DNA from: Malurus cyaneus samueli
Lineage: Eukaryota; Chordata; Aves; Passeriformes; Maluridae
Reading direction: 5' to 3'
Assembly (NCBI GenBank): GCA_009741485.1
Contig: CM019216.1
Coordinates: forward strand, 51,223,943 to 51,287,942
DNA length: 64,000 nucleotides
Made by a program: the position numbers and the translations under genes. The notes beneath the pieces are model-generated. The model saw only the letters and a list, made by a program, of their open reading frames with translations, was not told the DNA's origin and ran no database searches. The first letter of the stretch is position 1; the number at the start of each line of letters is the position of its first letter. Shown here piece after piece: positions 1 to 13,400 of the stretch.

Positions 1-3000
1 AAAATACAGAATAATAGAGGGGAGTGAGAGAGGTGGACTGAGCTAGGGAAGAGTGAAGAGAAAGGAACATAGTATTAACTGTGTAAAGGAGGAGTAAAAT
101 GTAACAGGAAAGGTGGTGCTAGTTAAGGCCAGTGAAAGATTTCTTTGTGTGTCAGTCAGACTTTTGCAGCTGACCAGTCTCTTTGGGATCTGGCGAATGC
201 ACCTGCATGCTTGCTGACTCTGACCCTTCCAGCAGCTCCCCAAAATCACTGCTGAGAAATTCTCTTCAGCTGCAGCTCTAGAGATGAGTGACGGAAATGA
301 TTCTCTTCTCTAACCATGCTATCATATTTCCATCTACCCAGCTCGAAATAAAAAGCCTTTGAAATAAAAGGCTTTTAAAATGTTCTCAGGATTGCAGTTT
401 TCCAGACGTTCAACCACCTATTCCCAACCATTATAATTGTTTACAAAGCTAAGCTTTTATTGCTTCCTCCCACATAAAGGAAGCAGTGATGGGACAGAGA
501 TTCATCCCTAGATGACAATGTTTTTGTGATTCCAAAACAAACTTTCTAAAAATTATTTTTAAACCAGAAAAGAACACTTTCTTCTCTACAGTTGTTACTG
601 TGTTGTTTTAAACAACATTTCTCGGATACTATATTAAAACTGAATCTGATAGCTTGTGCTAGCAACCTCTCAAGATCCAGATAATAAAACGTTAATTTTC
701 TACTTTAGTGCATTACAAGGCCAGGTTCTTAAATTTTGTCTTCCTACTAAATATTGGATTCCTATGCTCTTTCTTAATTGCACCTTTTTCTCAATTTTTG
801 CTTTCTCTTTTGAGTGGAAGAATATGGGTGAGAGAAAACAGGTAAGGTTTCTTCCTGTTGTTTAAAAAAGCAAATTAAACCTTCAAGGCAGGTGTTATGT
901 TGACAGTGTGATAGTAGCTAGAGATTTGAATTGGGTGCTTGCTTCAGGATGCTAAACAAGGTACTTGTTAGTAAACAAGAATGCATGCAGGTGCTTGTCT
1001 TTCTATAGATTAAAATTATATATAATCTTCATGTAGCAGACTGCAGCATCACCAACCTGAGCTACCTGTATGTAAAACAGGTAATATTAGTAACTGACTT
1101 GTTGTGGTGAGGTTTCCTTTAGAATCACAGAATGTTTTGGGTTGGAAGGGACCTTAAAAATCATCCAGTTCCACCCCCTCTGCCATGGACAGGGACACCT
1201 CCCAGGTTTCTCAAAGCCCTGTCTAACTTGGCCTGGAATGCTTCCAAGGATGGGGCAGCTTCTCTGGGCAACAGAGATATGTGGCAATATAGAAAGAAGC
1301 AAAGCAAATTAGTCCATCTGTAGGGTGCAGCAGTGAGATGCAGTGAGTATCTGGATCTTCAAAATTACTTTTGAGTGTTCATCATCTGCAGAGTTGAGAA
1401 TCTTAAGGCCTTTCCACTGACAATAGATCAATTACTGGTGTAACATCTCTTGCTGTGCCTAGTCAGGACTAGTGCTGCTGGCCAGCATTAGCTGCTCCTC
1501 ATTGTTCCCACAGAACATTTTGTCATTTGTGTGGATAATATCCATGTGACTGAAGCATTCAGGCTCAAGATAAAGCTTCAATTCAAAACCTTAAACAGTA
1601 AGCTGCATTTGCATGGGGTTCCACTAGGTTAGAGTTGGCTGTCCCAGAACATCGTCTAATGCTTGGTGTGTAAACTTACTGTTTTTGTGAAACTTCTTTA
1701 TTATGTGTTAAAGAAGGAAAGAAAGAAAGAAGAAAACAAAAAAAGAGAGGGCAGCTGTAGTGTTTTACAGCAAAATGTTTTTAAGACAAAAATTTAAGCT
1801 AGTGGGACTAAGGTTAAGAAAACAAAGGCTTTAATGAAGCAAGTCAGGAGTGTTTCAAGACTTTCATTTATTATTGCATCTATTACTGCATTTTGTACCA
1901 AAAAGAGCACTCATGTGCTTGAGTGAACATAATCCTTTTGTTTTTGCTTATTGAAATTGTGTTCATAGAAGTGTAAAACTTACAACCTGGAATACAGTAC
2001 AAAACTGTGATTTTGTAACATTTGGTGCCACAATGACAGTGATTATTTGTGAGAACTTCAGTGAAGTTTTACCAGTTTCACCTTGAGAAGTATTATAATG
2101 CTTTTGCTTTGGAGTGGGTTTTATGTAGATTTTATTTTTGCATTAATTTGGTGTCACGATTAAATTCCTGCATTACCCATGCTGAAGCTCCTTAAGGGAA
2201 TATTAACAGACCATTTAATGGCACTGCACTGTGTTTTCTCTACAAGGATGCCTTAGGTGGCATGAATCCTATAGATCATGTAGCTATTTGAAAATATGGG
2301 AATAAAGCTGTTACAGACAGAGTAGCTGTGGGTTTTGCTTGTTTTAAAGTGTGTTTGTGCTTACATCCCTGAGGACATTCTACTCCTTGATCTTAGTAGC
2401 AGGGCATGGTGGGAGCAGAGAAGCAATATATCTTTACCCTGAAATAAAATGTTCTCAGCCTGGCTTCTAAAAAATAGATGATCCATTTGTAATTTCATAA
2501 TAACAACAATAACAATTATGTTAAAAGGACAATAACAGGTTTTGCTCTCTCCACTGATTTTTCTGGGTTTTGACTTTTTGCATTTGAAGTATCACTTGCT
2601 CTTATCTAGGTGATCTTTTATATGAGGGATTTCAAAGATCCAGGACAATTTGCATTGAAGATAATACTGTTGATACTGACTGAACAGAAAATGTTGATGC
2701 TGCTCGTGTTAGTATGCTGATCTAAAAACAAAAGAAAGGGAGAAGTACAGAGCTCTGCACTTGTATTTGTTCTTGATAGCTGGGTTTGATGGAGACGTGC
2801 ATCTTTCTCTAAGTTTTTTCATATTCAGGTGCATAGTAATGCTAGATTTTTTTCCCCCTTCAGTATTTTCTTTTCCTTCTCTCCCTGTCAATTCAGACTG
2901 AAAATAAACTGAAAAAGTGCTTATTTCTTTGCAATACATAATCTTAAATGAGATTCCAGTGACTTGCCTGCTTCAGAATACTAGGCCACAGCTTTATCAG

Positions 3001-4406
3001 GTCCAGTCTATAATTTTATTTTTTAATGAATACTATATGTGTAATTTTTTTGTATTGATTAATTTGGTTTTTGATAGTTTTTAGTTCAAAAATTCAGAGT
3101 AATATCTGAATTCCAATGCTACATATTCCAGAAATTGCTTTCTTACTGTTTTTATTGACTGCTTAGTGAACAAAATTGCATAGTGAACTGTTTCATTTTT
3201 AAAAACAAGAGAGGTAGTTTTAGTTACTGAAGTGTTCACAGTCCTTAAAAAGAATAAGCTTGAGAAATAAGTAGGTGCATTTTAAAATGGAAGAAAGTTT
3301 TGCCACATCACAATGTGATTGAGGCATCCTACTCAAGGCTGACTCAGCAGCTTTTGCTGATGGGAAAGGAGAAAAAAAGGGAGAGAATTGTGTAGACATG
3401 TATGTGAAGTTTTGCCTCAGAAAACAGTGACGGGAAAGGTGGTATGTATATTTTTTCACTACCCAGAGCCCCCGAAATACTTTTGTATAAGAAAGTCTGC
3501 ATTATTGTAGTATCTTCTGTTTCAGGACATCTGGCAAAGTTCTTTGTTACATTCTATACTTAAATAGAATACTTGTCATAACTGCATTCTTGGTTTCTCT
3601 TTAATTACTGTATATGCACTGATAGATCCATAAACTCTAGTAAAATATATGTATTAATCTAGGAGTTAATAAGATTAAAATAAATATTTCTCTGTATTTG
3701 AGTAGGCATTAAATCTTGCCCTAAAATGATGGACAAAGATAATACAGTGCTTGTTTGATAACTTTAATGCATCCAGAATCCAAAATGAGCATTGCCATAG
3801 TTTCTGGTCAGTGCAAGACACTGTGGTCAGTCTTAATGTGACATCCCACTGTTGCCTACCATGGTGTGGACCCAGATCTAGTATGAACTGGATACTAGGA
3901 AGTGGGAGAAGGTTTTCCTGCCTAAGAAAATTATAGGTATCACTTAAGGGCTATGCCTTCTGTTTGTAGTCTGTGGTTAATGGCAAAACTTTGCTTCACC
4001 TTCTTAGAACAATGTACAAAGAAGGAAGGAGTGGAGTAAAAAAGTTTTCTATAAAATGGATGTATGTGTAAGCAATAGAGAAAGACATATATCATCATGA
4101 AAGAATGATATAAAAGAAGTCAAGAAAGACATGATGATTCATGCCTGTGCTAAGTGACTTGAGAAGGAATTATATACATGGGCCCAGTTGTGACAAGCAT
4201 GTTCATACACTGCTGATTAATTGCAAACAATGTAACTACCCATAGAAGTGAAAACTGCTGGTGAAAACAACAAAAACAAAAAAAGCCTCCCAATCAGCAA
4301 ATTCATGAATTTCAGTACAATTATGTAGCATTATAGAGAAAATGAGTACTTTCAAAACCATTCAATGGTAATTTAATATTACTTTCTCTTCCTTCCTGTC
4401 CCACAG
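1..4406 (+). other. ENPP1 intron 1 (3' part)
   Basis: AT-rich noncoding DNA upstream of exon 2. It contains a CR1 fragment (1121-1272) and a purine-rich AAGGAAAGAAAG-type tract around 1711-1752. I see no exon or known RNA gene in it. Confidence 0.75.
1121..1272 (-). mobile_element. CR1 LINE fragment, 3' end
   Basis: The + strand reads AGAATCACAGAATGTTTTGG then GTTGGAAGGGACCTTAAAAA, the reverse complement of the CR1 3' end. It continues through CCCTCTGCCATGGACAGGGA to TCTCTGGGCAAC and then stops. It is a typical 5'-truncated copy. Confidence 0.9.
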
Positions 4407-4479
4407 GTACTCTGTGTCTGCATGTTAACAACAATCCTAGGATGTATATTTGGCCTGAAGCCGAGCTGTTCAAAAGATG
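4407..4479 (+). CDS. ENPP1: ENPP1 exon 2: transmembrane anchor
   Basis: The acceptor is ccacag and the donor is gtaact. It opens in phase 0 with Val-Leu-Cys-Val-Cys and carries [17 protein letters not shown], the outer part of the single membrane helix and the start of the stalk. It ends one base into the next codon. The first part of the helix should be in exon 1, which is not in the window. Confidence 0.93.
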
Positions 4480-7400
4480 GTAACTAATATGTCTTTTATT
4501 TAGTAATCTTACTGAGCATTTCCTTTTTTAATCTCTTTGTGAATTAATTTTCATATTATCAGAATGCCACCCTTCGTGCTGCAGAAAGAGGATTGCATGC
4601 ATTGCTTGAAGCTGTATCAGTGTGAGTGGAATAAAAATACCAGAAAATAAACCTCAGGTGTGCTCAATGTTTGTGTGTACTCACTTGAGAGGTAAAGTGA
4701 TCCAGGTACTCCATGACTGATCTGGCAGCTTCCATGTATCCCAACTGTCACTGTGGTGATGTCACATGGCTGGCTTTTCTCAGTTCACCATTAAAAAAAA
4801 CCCCCAAAACAACAAAACACAACAACTTCGATTTCATGTTGTCCTGGAACATTTGTTTTTCATCTTTTCCAGTCAATTATGGAGGAAAAAAAAAAGTTAT
4901 TTTTTTTACTGGTTAGAATTGTAGGCTGAAAACATTCCTTGTGGAATTCCTCTGTCTGTTTTCTGTCCTGAAAAATATGTGGTTTTTTCAATGGTGAAGT
5001 TTCTTCAGGTAGACGGTTACGAAAGATTTAATTTTTTTTTTATTTTTAAGAACTTAAGCTTCCCTTTGGGAACAACTATGAAGAATAAAAGAATAATTTT
5101 AAAGTTGAAGAACCAGTGATTTTTGACAGGAGTTTAGTTTATAAAATTTCCCCTACAATATATATAGGTTTCTTCTCATTTTATTACAACTTTGCAATAT
5201 TGGTTCATTAATATCTCATTTCCATAATATCACACACCCAAGATTCTTGAGAAGAGGCACCAGGTGATGGAGTTACCTCACTCCCTTCTGGTGACTGCAC
5301 AATATTAGATTAGAGAGTCTGACCAAGTTCTTAAGTTTTGTTAATGCTTCACATCACCAGTTTCTGGTTGAGTTTGGTTTTGTTTTTTTAAATTATTATT
5401 ACCCTGCCCTCAGCAACCTGAATCTAGTGGAAGAATGCTATGTCTTTTTTTCCTATTAAAAATGAACAAGAAATAAACCAGTGAGCAGTATACTGAAGTT
5501 TGTATCTCTTGTGTCTGCTCTGGAACAGCACTCCCTATGTCTTGAGATCTTACATATTCTGAGTGCTCACATTTTCTGTGACACAGAAAGGCAAGGATAG
5601 CCACAACTAGAATTGTTGTCTTTTATTTAATTTGTTTCTGCCAATAATGGAGCCCCATGTTCCTGTTAGAACAGAACCCTTTGTTCAATATGATGAAAAA
5701 ATATTTTTGTTCAGTAAGAGAAAATAAGCATTTACTTGGATCACGATTTTCCTTTGGCTGTCACTGTTTTTGCAGCCATCCTGTAAGATGTGGAATGGCC
5801 AACTGTGTCATTTCACACGCTGACTGTATTAGTTTCTTTTGCATGTTGACTGACTTGGGCTCAGCCACTGACATCTAACACTATCCAATATTACAGTGAA
5901 AACCTGCAAAGGTCGTTGCTTTGAAAGGACCTTTGGAAGCTGCCGTTGTGATAAAGATTGTGTCAAGCTTGGAAACTGCTGCTTAGATTACCAGGAAACA
6001 TGTATACAGCCAGGTAAGGATGGAAAGAAAGCTGAGGGAGCAATCTCTTCTGTTCTCTGACAAGGGGCAGCTCAGCATGTGTGAGTACTGTTGTGGTCAA
6101 GAGTTCCTTCAGGTGGGCTGTGAGTGCAAAGTGGGGCTGCTGGACAGCAGAATGGTTCTCATGCCATCTTTTGCTCTCTGTTTCATTCCTGGGTGCAGTT
6201 GCAGTGGTGATGGTGGTACTGGGGACTCCTCTGGAAACATCATGGCTCTGCTACAGCTGCTATTTTACACAAACAAGGCTTGTATTCCGCCCAGCTGGAG
6301 TGCTTAGGAGCTGACACAGCCAGTAGGGTGGCTTTCCTGGAGTTCTCCTAGAGGGGAAAGGCTGCAACAGGCTGTGCTGCTGCCCTCCCCCTTGGAAGGA
6401 GGAGGAGCAGCGACAGCTGGAGGTCTTAGCCAGCTTTTTGTTCTCTGATGGTGAGACAACAGTGACCTGCATTGTCCCTGGCATCAGGGAAAACTCCTAC
6501 GTTCTCGGGCAAGCCCGGAATAGAAGTGCCTTCTGCATATTGCATTTGTCTGTCATCGCCTGAGTGAGAAGGGGGAAGGACAGAGCAGCTCTGTGAAAAC
6601 TGCCACTCTCCTTGCCCAGCTGCTCAGGCCCTCTGCCCTGTTACTCCCCAGCCTGAGTGTGAAGCAAGGGTCACGAGCATGAATCAAGGCAGGATGACAA
6701 AACAGATTTCACTGCTGAAGGATTGCGAAATGAGAAGCAGCTGCCATGATTTGCCAGAAGGAAGGCAAAGGTCAGATAGGGAAAGGTGTGAAAAATACCT
6801 TGGGGAAATTTTACAGGGAAAGATATTGGTGCAGATAAAACACCAAGGACAGAACTTGACTAATTTCTCTACTTTGGTTTTGCCTTAATGCTTCAATTGC
6901 AGCATTCTTTTCAGATAACTTTTTTTTTTTCTTGTCACTCCTCTTTACATTGATTTGCTTCATTTCTGGGTGAGACCACATTGATGCATTTAAAATTCCA
7001 ATGCTGGCTTTGAAAATCAAATAATTGAATTGAGCTCAGATTCCTGCTTCAACTGACTGCTATTGAAAGGTCAAGTTACACATACATAGTTGGTATATCT
7101 GGGTACATAGTTACATGGGGTTTACTCTGTTTCATTACTCCCCCTGAGTATGAAGATTCTTTAAAAACAAACTAGAGATCCTGTCTTAGCACTAAGAATG
7201 CAAATGAATTGATTGGTGGTGGTTTTTTTTTCTTTTCTTTTTTTTTTAATTAGGTTTAACATCAGGGGAAAATCAAATTCTAATTTCCTAATAGGATCAT
7301 GTAACTAGAACCATAATAGTTTCTCTCTCTCACAGAAGTAAAGATCTATTTGATATTAGAGGAGTTACTGAAGTACAGTAACCTGAAAGTGAGATTATCT

Positions 7401-10400
7401 TCCTGACAATACTTTTAGGGATTTCTAATTGCTAGTCATGTATGAAAATCATCGACTATCATCTGTTCAAACATTCAGATTTAGCTTCCATGTCTCTTAA
7501 GAGCTTCACTTAAGTGTTCACTCAAGTGGTAAATTCACTTCTGTTTGTTTTTATTGAATGTAAAGGATCTATTTGTGTTTATGGCTGATAACAAAATCAC
7601 AGAATCACAGAATATGCTGAATTGGAAGGGATCCATCAGGATCATAGAGTACAACTTCTGCACAGGACAACCCAAGAGTCACACCATGTGCCTGAGAGCA
7701 TTGTCCAAATGCTTTTTGAACTTTATCAGTCTTGTTGCTGTCACCACTTCCCTGGGGAGCCTTTTCCAGTGCCCAGCCACCTTCTGGGTGCAAAACCTTT
7801 TCGTGATACCCAACCTAAAGCTCACCAGACTCAGCTTCATGCTCTTTCCTTGAGCCTTGTCACTAGTCATGGGAGTGAAGAGATCGGTACATGCCCTTCT
7901 GCTTTACCCTCATGAGGTTGTTGAAGACTATAATGGGATCTTCCCTCAGTCTCCTCCAGGCTGAACAGACAGAGTACCTTCAGCTGCTCCTCATACAGCT
8001 TCCCCTCCAGACCCTTCACCATCCTTGTGGTCCTCCTTTGGATGCTCTCTAAAAGTTTAACATTGTTATGACATTGTGGCCCCAAAACCACCCTCAGCTC
8101 TCGAGGTGAGGCCGCCCCAGCCCAGAGCAGAGTGGGACAATCCCCTCCCTTGCCCGGCTGCTGATGCTGTGCTGATGCCCCAGGACAGGGTTGTCCCTCC
8201 TGGCTGCCAGGGCACTGCTGGCTCATGTTCAACCAGGACATCCAGGTCTTCAAATGGCATGATGCACTGTAATATGTCATTCAGAGAAACCAATGTTGTT
8301 CTGTAATAAAATCAGCTGCAGCTGAGGTCAGTAGGTGTTCCTGTGAGATTATGTATAGAATTTCAAATAGAGCCAGTGATGGCTATGCCTGAGAGTTGCT
8401 GAACCAGGCTGGAGTGCCTGATGATGACTGGTAAAATCCATTGCGACTTCAAATGCAAGTCAGAATAAGTTAATGCTGCTCAGTGCTTTCTGGGCATTCA
8501 GACTCAAGTTTGGTTTTTTTTTTTCCGGGGGAGATTTTTGGGAACTTTTTTATAGTATGAGTTTACGAGATTAAACTCACATAAATTACCATATTTCAGG
8601 AGATCTGTAAAAAGCATTCTTTCTGATCTGTGATATTTATACCCATGTGCTGCATAATTGTATTCAGACAGCTGTACTCTTTGTTTATTTAATCATGGCT
8701 GTTGCTATTTCCTGAAGTGCCAAAGTTTGCGATACTATGCATGTATGAGATAACTCAGAACTGTTTCTTATTGAGTAGAGATTTGAGACTGAACACCTGG
8801 TTGATAAGTTCTGCACTTGCAGCAGTATTGATCATTGTGCTCTCCTTCTCTCTCATCTGTGTTTTAGCCCACATATGGACCTGTGATAAATTCAGGTGTG
8901 GAGAAAAGAGGAGACCAGAATATCATTGCTCCTGTTCAGATGATTGTGTGGAAAACAAAGATTGCTGTGTCAATTATCAAGCTGTTTGTAAAGGTAAATA
9001 TTATCAAATTACTGCTGTCTTTCATACGTACCTATAGTTGTGTAAAAAGAGCAAGAACATAATGTGACTTTAAAAGCATCCAGTAAAATGAAAAAAAAAA
9101 AAAACCTTGCATTTATTACTAAGATTGTGATATCTCAAAAAATAAATTGCACTCATTTGTTTTAAGGAGAGGCAAGCTGGGTTGAAGAAGAGTGTGAGGA
9201 CATTACTGAACCTCAGTGTCCGAAAGGGTGAGGAAATTGTATATTTGCATAGCTCTGCTCTTTGCTTGCATTTCAGTTTTGAGATTGTTTTCCCTGCTGT
9301 GCCTTCCTGGGACCTGCTTGCCTTTTACACACTCAGTAAAAGCAGCTGCTAGATTGATGAACACCTGCTCAGCCAGCATTTGTTGGTGCTTACTAACAGA
9401 TCAGGTTGCTCTATCCCAGCACTTGCTTGTCTTGCAAGATGTGCCTATTCCTCAGCCCTGCTGTGTCTCACAGATGTGTGTGCTCTGGGCAACTCTGCCT
9501 TGTTGCCAGCCATGTTATTGACCTACATGGGCTGCATTACCCACCATCCCAAATATTTTAGACTCCTAAGACTGCCTCCCTCCCTTCTCACTTTAGAAGA
9601 CCTTTCCAATAGCTTGCATTTTCCAGCCTCAGAACTGCAAAATAAGGGCAGATAGCAGTTCCAGTTCCACCAGCAATGGGACAACACTATTTGCCAGCTG
9701 TCTGAATTACTTTCTTTAGAAAGTGTAAAGTGCCATGGGATCCTTGTATTCTCTGGCTCAGCTCCACATTGGGCCTGCTCCTGCAAGTTATGTATACACT
9801 GTGAGGAATGACTCATGTGGTTTATGGCATCAGCACTCAGGCTTGAATAATACAGCAAAGCTCCCAGCCAGGAAAAAAAAGCCTGTATTTCCTGAACTGT
9901 TCTTGCTGTGGGATCTTCAAATTAACTTTATAGCTAAAGTTGACTATAAACTATGATTGTGTGTCTAAGTTGTCAAGAGAAATGACTTAAATTCTTGATT
10001 GAAATATGTTCCTCTAGTAAACACTTGGTAGACATGGGATAAGTTGAATTTAATTATATTCCTGACAAGTATAAAAAAATTCAGACCTATTTTATATTGA
10101 TTTTGTAATTATGGTGTGATGGGATGTTTTTAGTGAAGTTAAACCATTTTATTTTGTACTTATTATGTAATTACATTTTTGATTTAAAAATGTTTAAATC
10201 ATGCTATATTTATTCATTGGAGTAATAATATTGTCAAAATATATTTTCTTTTGAAATATTTCATACCAATTGAGTACTCTTCATGCAGATTCAGAGCACT
10301 AACATGCTGACATGTCAGAACTTTCATAAGGGCACAAACTGGAGCTTCTGTCCAGCTTGTTGTCCAAGTCCCCAGTAATCCTCTATGTAGGAAGGTGATA

Positions 10401-13400
10401 GCCAGGCAGGTCTTCTAGTTTTTGTCATTAACTTTTGTTCTGAGTTTAGGGGCCATCTGGGGCTTTGTGCTGGGAGCTGAGTCTAGGATGCAGATTACCT
10501 TAACGCAAGGTTAGGAAGCGTTGCCCCCAAGAGGTTGGTAAACAAACAAGAGTCTTGTGCAGATCTGCAAAGTTATTGACGCAAATGCCATAGGGCAGCT
10601 CATGTCGGTCAACTTGTTTTTAGGGTTTTTTGTTTGTTTTTTCTGTTCAGCTCATGAAAGGGATACATAGTTACTCTTCTAAAATGGTTTTAATCCTGGT
10701 AAACCCCAAAATGTTGCAATAAAACCCAGCCCAGGAAAGGGTGATGCGTGGTCAAAGTTGAATCAAACAGTGTTGACTGAAAACTCATCTTGGATATTAG
10801 AACACAAGCCTCTCCCAAATGTAACAACTCTGTCAACAATCCACTTCTTCCTATGGTGTGGTAGGCAGGATTGCAGGTGACTTCAGTTGCAGTGCTCTTT
10901 TGAGGCTTACCCTCACGATATTAACTCTGATTCTGTGCACATTAATACAGCATATTTTGTGGGTTCAGATTGCTGGTTTTATTTTGTTTTAATTTTAGTT
11001 GGTTTTTAGCTGTTCCTGTGGTGCAGAATAGATAAAAAACAATGAAGCATTCAATGGGGTGCTTAATCTGAGAAATCCCACTGATTTCAGTGAGTCTAAT
11101 AAATGGCTTAAAATTAAGTACACACCTAAGTTTTTCCAAAACTAGGTTCTATGTGTTTTAATAGGGCTATAAAGTGAATAGACCATAAGATCTTGGGAGT
11201 CATCTAGCCCTTCCCACTGTTCTAGTAGTGAAGTAATACTCTGACAATTCAAATCTACTTAAGCAGTTTATCCTAGTACTTACCTAGTTTATCCTAGTAC
11301 TTTACTGAAGGTTTTTTAACTTTTTGTCCTCACCTCTTTTTCTGTACTTTAGGCCTCTTACTATTTCTTTTGTCTTCATTGAACTCTTCCAGCTTAATTG
11401 ATTGGTTTCCTCTTTGCTGATCTGTGTATCTGAAGATTGCTCTTATGCCTCCTGTTGAGGTTTTCTGTAAGCTTTGTGGAAAAGGAAGCTTTCTTCCTAT
11501 GCCTTATGGCTGTATATAGGCAGCAGTGTATGAGTGTGTGTCTGGAATAGGAAGTTTGTGTAGTATGTTAAGCATTTCAAGAGAAATTTCTTTTCTTTCC
11601 TTTTTTTTTTTTTTTTTTCTTTTTCTTTCTTTGAATTACGGTCTAAACTGCCTACAGTGAGGCAGGTCAGCTTGGCCAAGTGTTCCATGGTTCTGGACTT
11701 TTGACCATCCAGACTGGTGAACCTACCAGACCACAGTAAGCCTGTGTTGCCTACATTATGTTTCCATAGAAGCCAGTTTATAGGGAGGGATAATAGCTGC
11801 TGCACTTCCTTCAGGTTGGAGTCAGGATGTGACTGTGGCATACCTATTTATCCAACATCTGCGAAACACGCTTTTTGGCTGTTTGGACACAACCAGCATG
11901 AATCACTGCCAGGACCAAAACTTGAGCCTCCCAGGCTTGCTTGCTCATGACAGTCCATTTCTGAAGCAGCAAGTGCAGTCGTGGCTACTGACAGGAAGAA
12001 TTCATGGAAGTGGCTGATATACCTCAAATGAGCTTGGGTCAGCTTGTCTGGGCATTTTACTGGATCTGTTCCAAAGAGAATTTAATGTCATGCTTTGCTT
12101 CCCAGGGCAGGATCACTAAATATGAGTTTTGGCATGTGTAGAATATACAAGAAGTGAAATGGCTGATCACCCACATTGTGGCAATGGCCTGTTTTGCCAC
12201 GTTTAATTTTACATGTGCAAAGGGGTCAGTAGCTGGATTCACAGACAACCAAAACATGTATTTAACAGTTGGTTTACTTGTAAATGCCAAACCAGAAACA
12301 GTTGCGTAAAGTCCCTCTCTAAGTGGCTGTTTTAAGTTTGGTGGGGTTTTCTGGGTTTGGTTTGGTTTTTTGTTTTTTGGGTTTTGTTTTTTTTTTTTTT
12401 TTTAAGTTAGACTTGTTGATTATAAATGAAACAGCCTCTGCCTGTTAGTTCATATTTTGTTGCACAGGAGTGAAGATTCGCAGTGAAGATTTTTAGACCT
12501 CTCAATTGAATTGAATCAGTTTATTGAGCAGGAAGGAAGGGGCATAGAGAAGATATTTTCAAAATCTGCAGAAATCGGAATCTGTGGTGCAAAAAACCTT
12601 GTAATAGGGGCAAAGGCAGTGCATAAAGTTTCCTCACTCTGTTCTGCCAAAGGGCTTTAGTTTTGACCTAAAAGTCATTCATTTTTTCTTCCCACCTGTG
12701 CAATATAAATTTAAAAGCAAGCTACAAAGTTATATCTTAGAAATACATCTGAACGTTTTATTCTGTCTGGGGTGTAGGGCAGGCTGTGTAATAGTTCTGA
12801 CCAGTTAAATCCTTTTGGCTGTACTGTTGTCCAAATTGGTGATTAAAATTTTCTTAGGATAGATTTGTTTTGGTTGCCTGACTGTTCTTTAGTTTATTAT
12901 TGTCACTTTTATTTGACTGACACACAGCTTATAAATGTTTCATTTGTAAATGATTGTTTGGGATTTTTTGTAGGGTACATCACTAAAGAAATTGTCAACA
13001 CTTTATAAATAGTATTTGTCTTCCATCCTCACTGTCTTATTTTTGGAAACTAAAGGGTAACAATGTTTTAAAAAAAGCAGTTTTATTTTACATTTTGTAA
13101 ATATGAATAGGGAAAATGAGCTTTCAGTTAACATATAAAATATATATTCAATTGTTTTATGAAACTCCATATTTCCAGTAGTTATTGCTGCACTGCAATG
13201 ATTTTTTTTTTTTTTTGGTCTCACATGTCCTCATGTGTGTAGGTCAAACATGGGGTATGTTTTCTTCAAGGAAGAAATTACTGATGTTACAGAAGTTACT
13301 ATTCCTGTCTGTGATGCAATGTTTTAAGCACTTACAGTTGGACAGAAATTGTTTGAACAGGGCTGAACCTGGGAACAAGTCAAGACTGGAAAACATAGGT

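Larger units (their letters stand above)
4480..8867 (+). other. ENPP1 introns 2 and 3
   Basis: Noncoding apart from exon 3 at 5897-6013. Intron 3 has a GC-richer stretch at about 6020-6660 of unknown nature and a CR1 copy at 7594-8260. T-rich tracts lie near 7228-7247 and 8513-8524. Confidence 0.7.

Noticed and set aside
7867..8280. 137-codon open frame on the - strand
   Set aside because: It lies inside a CR1 copy and is a remnant of the element, not a host gene.
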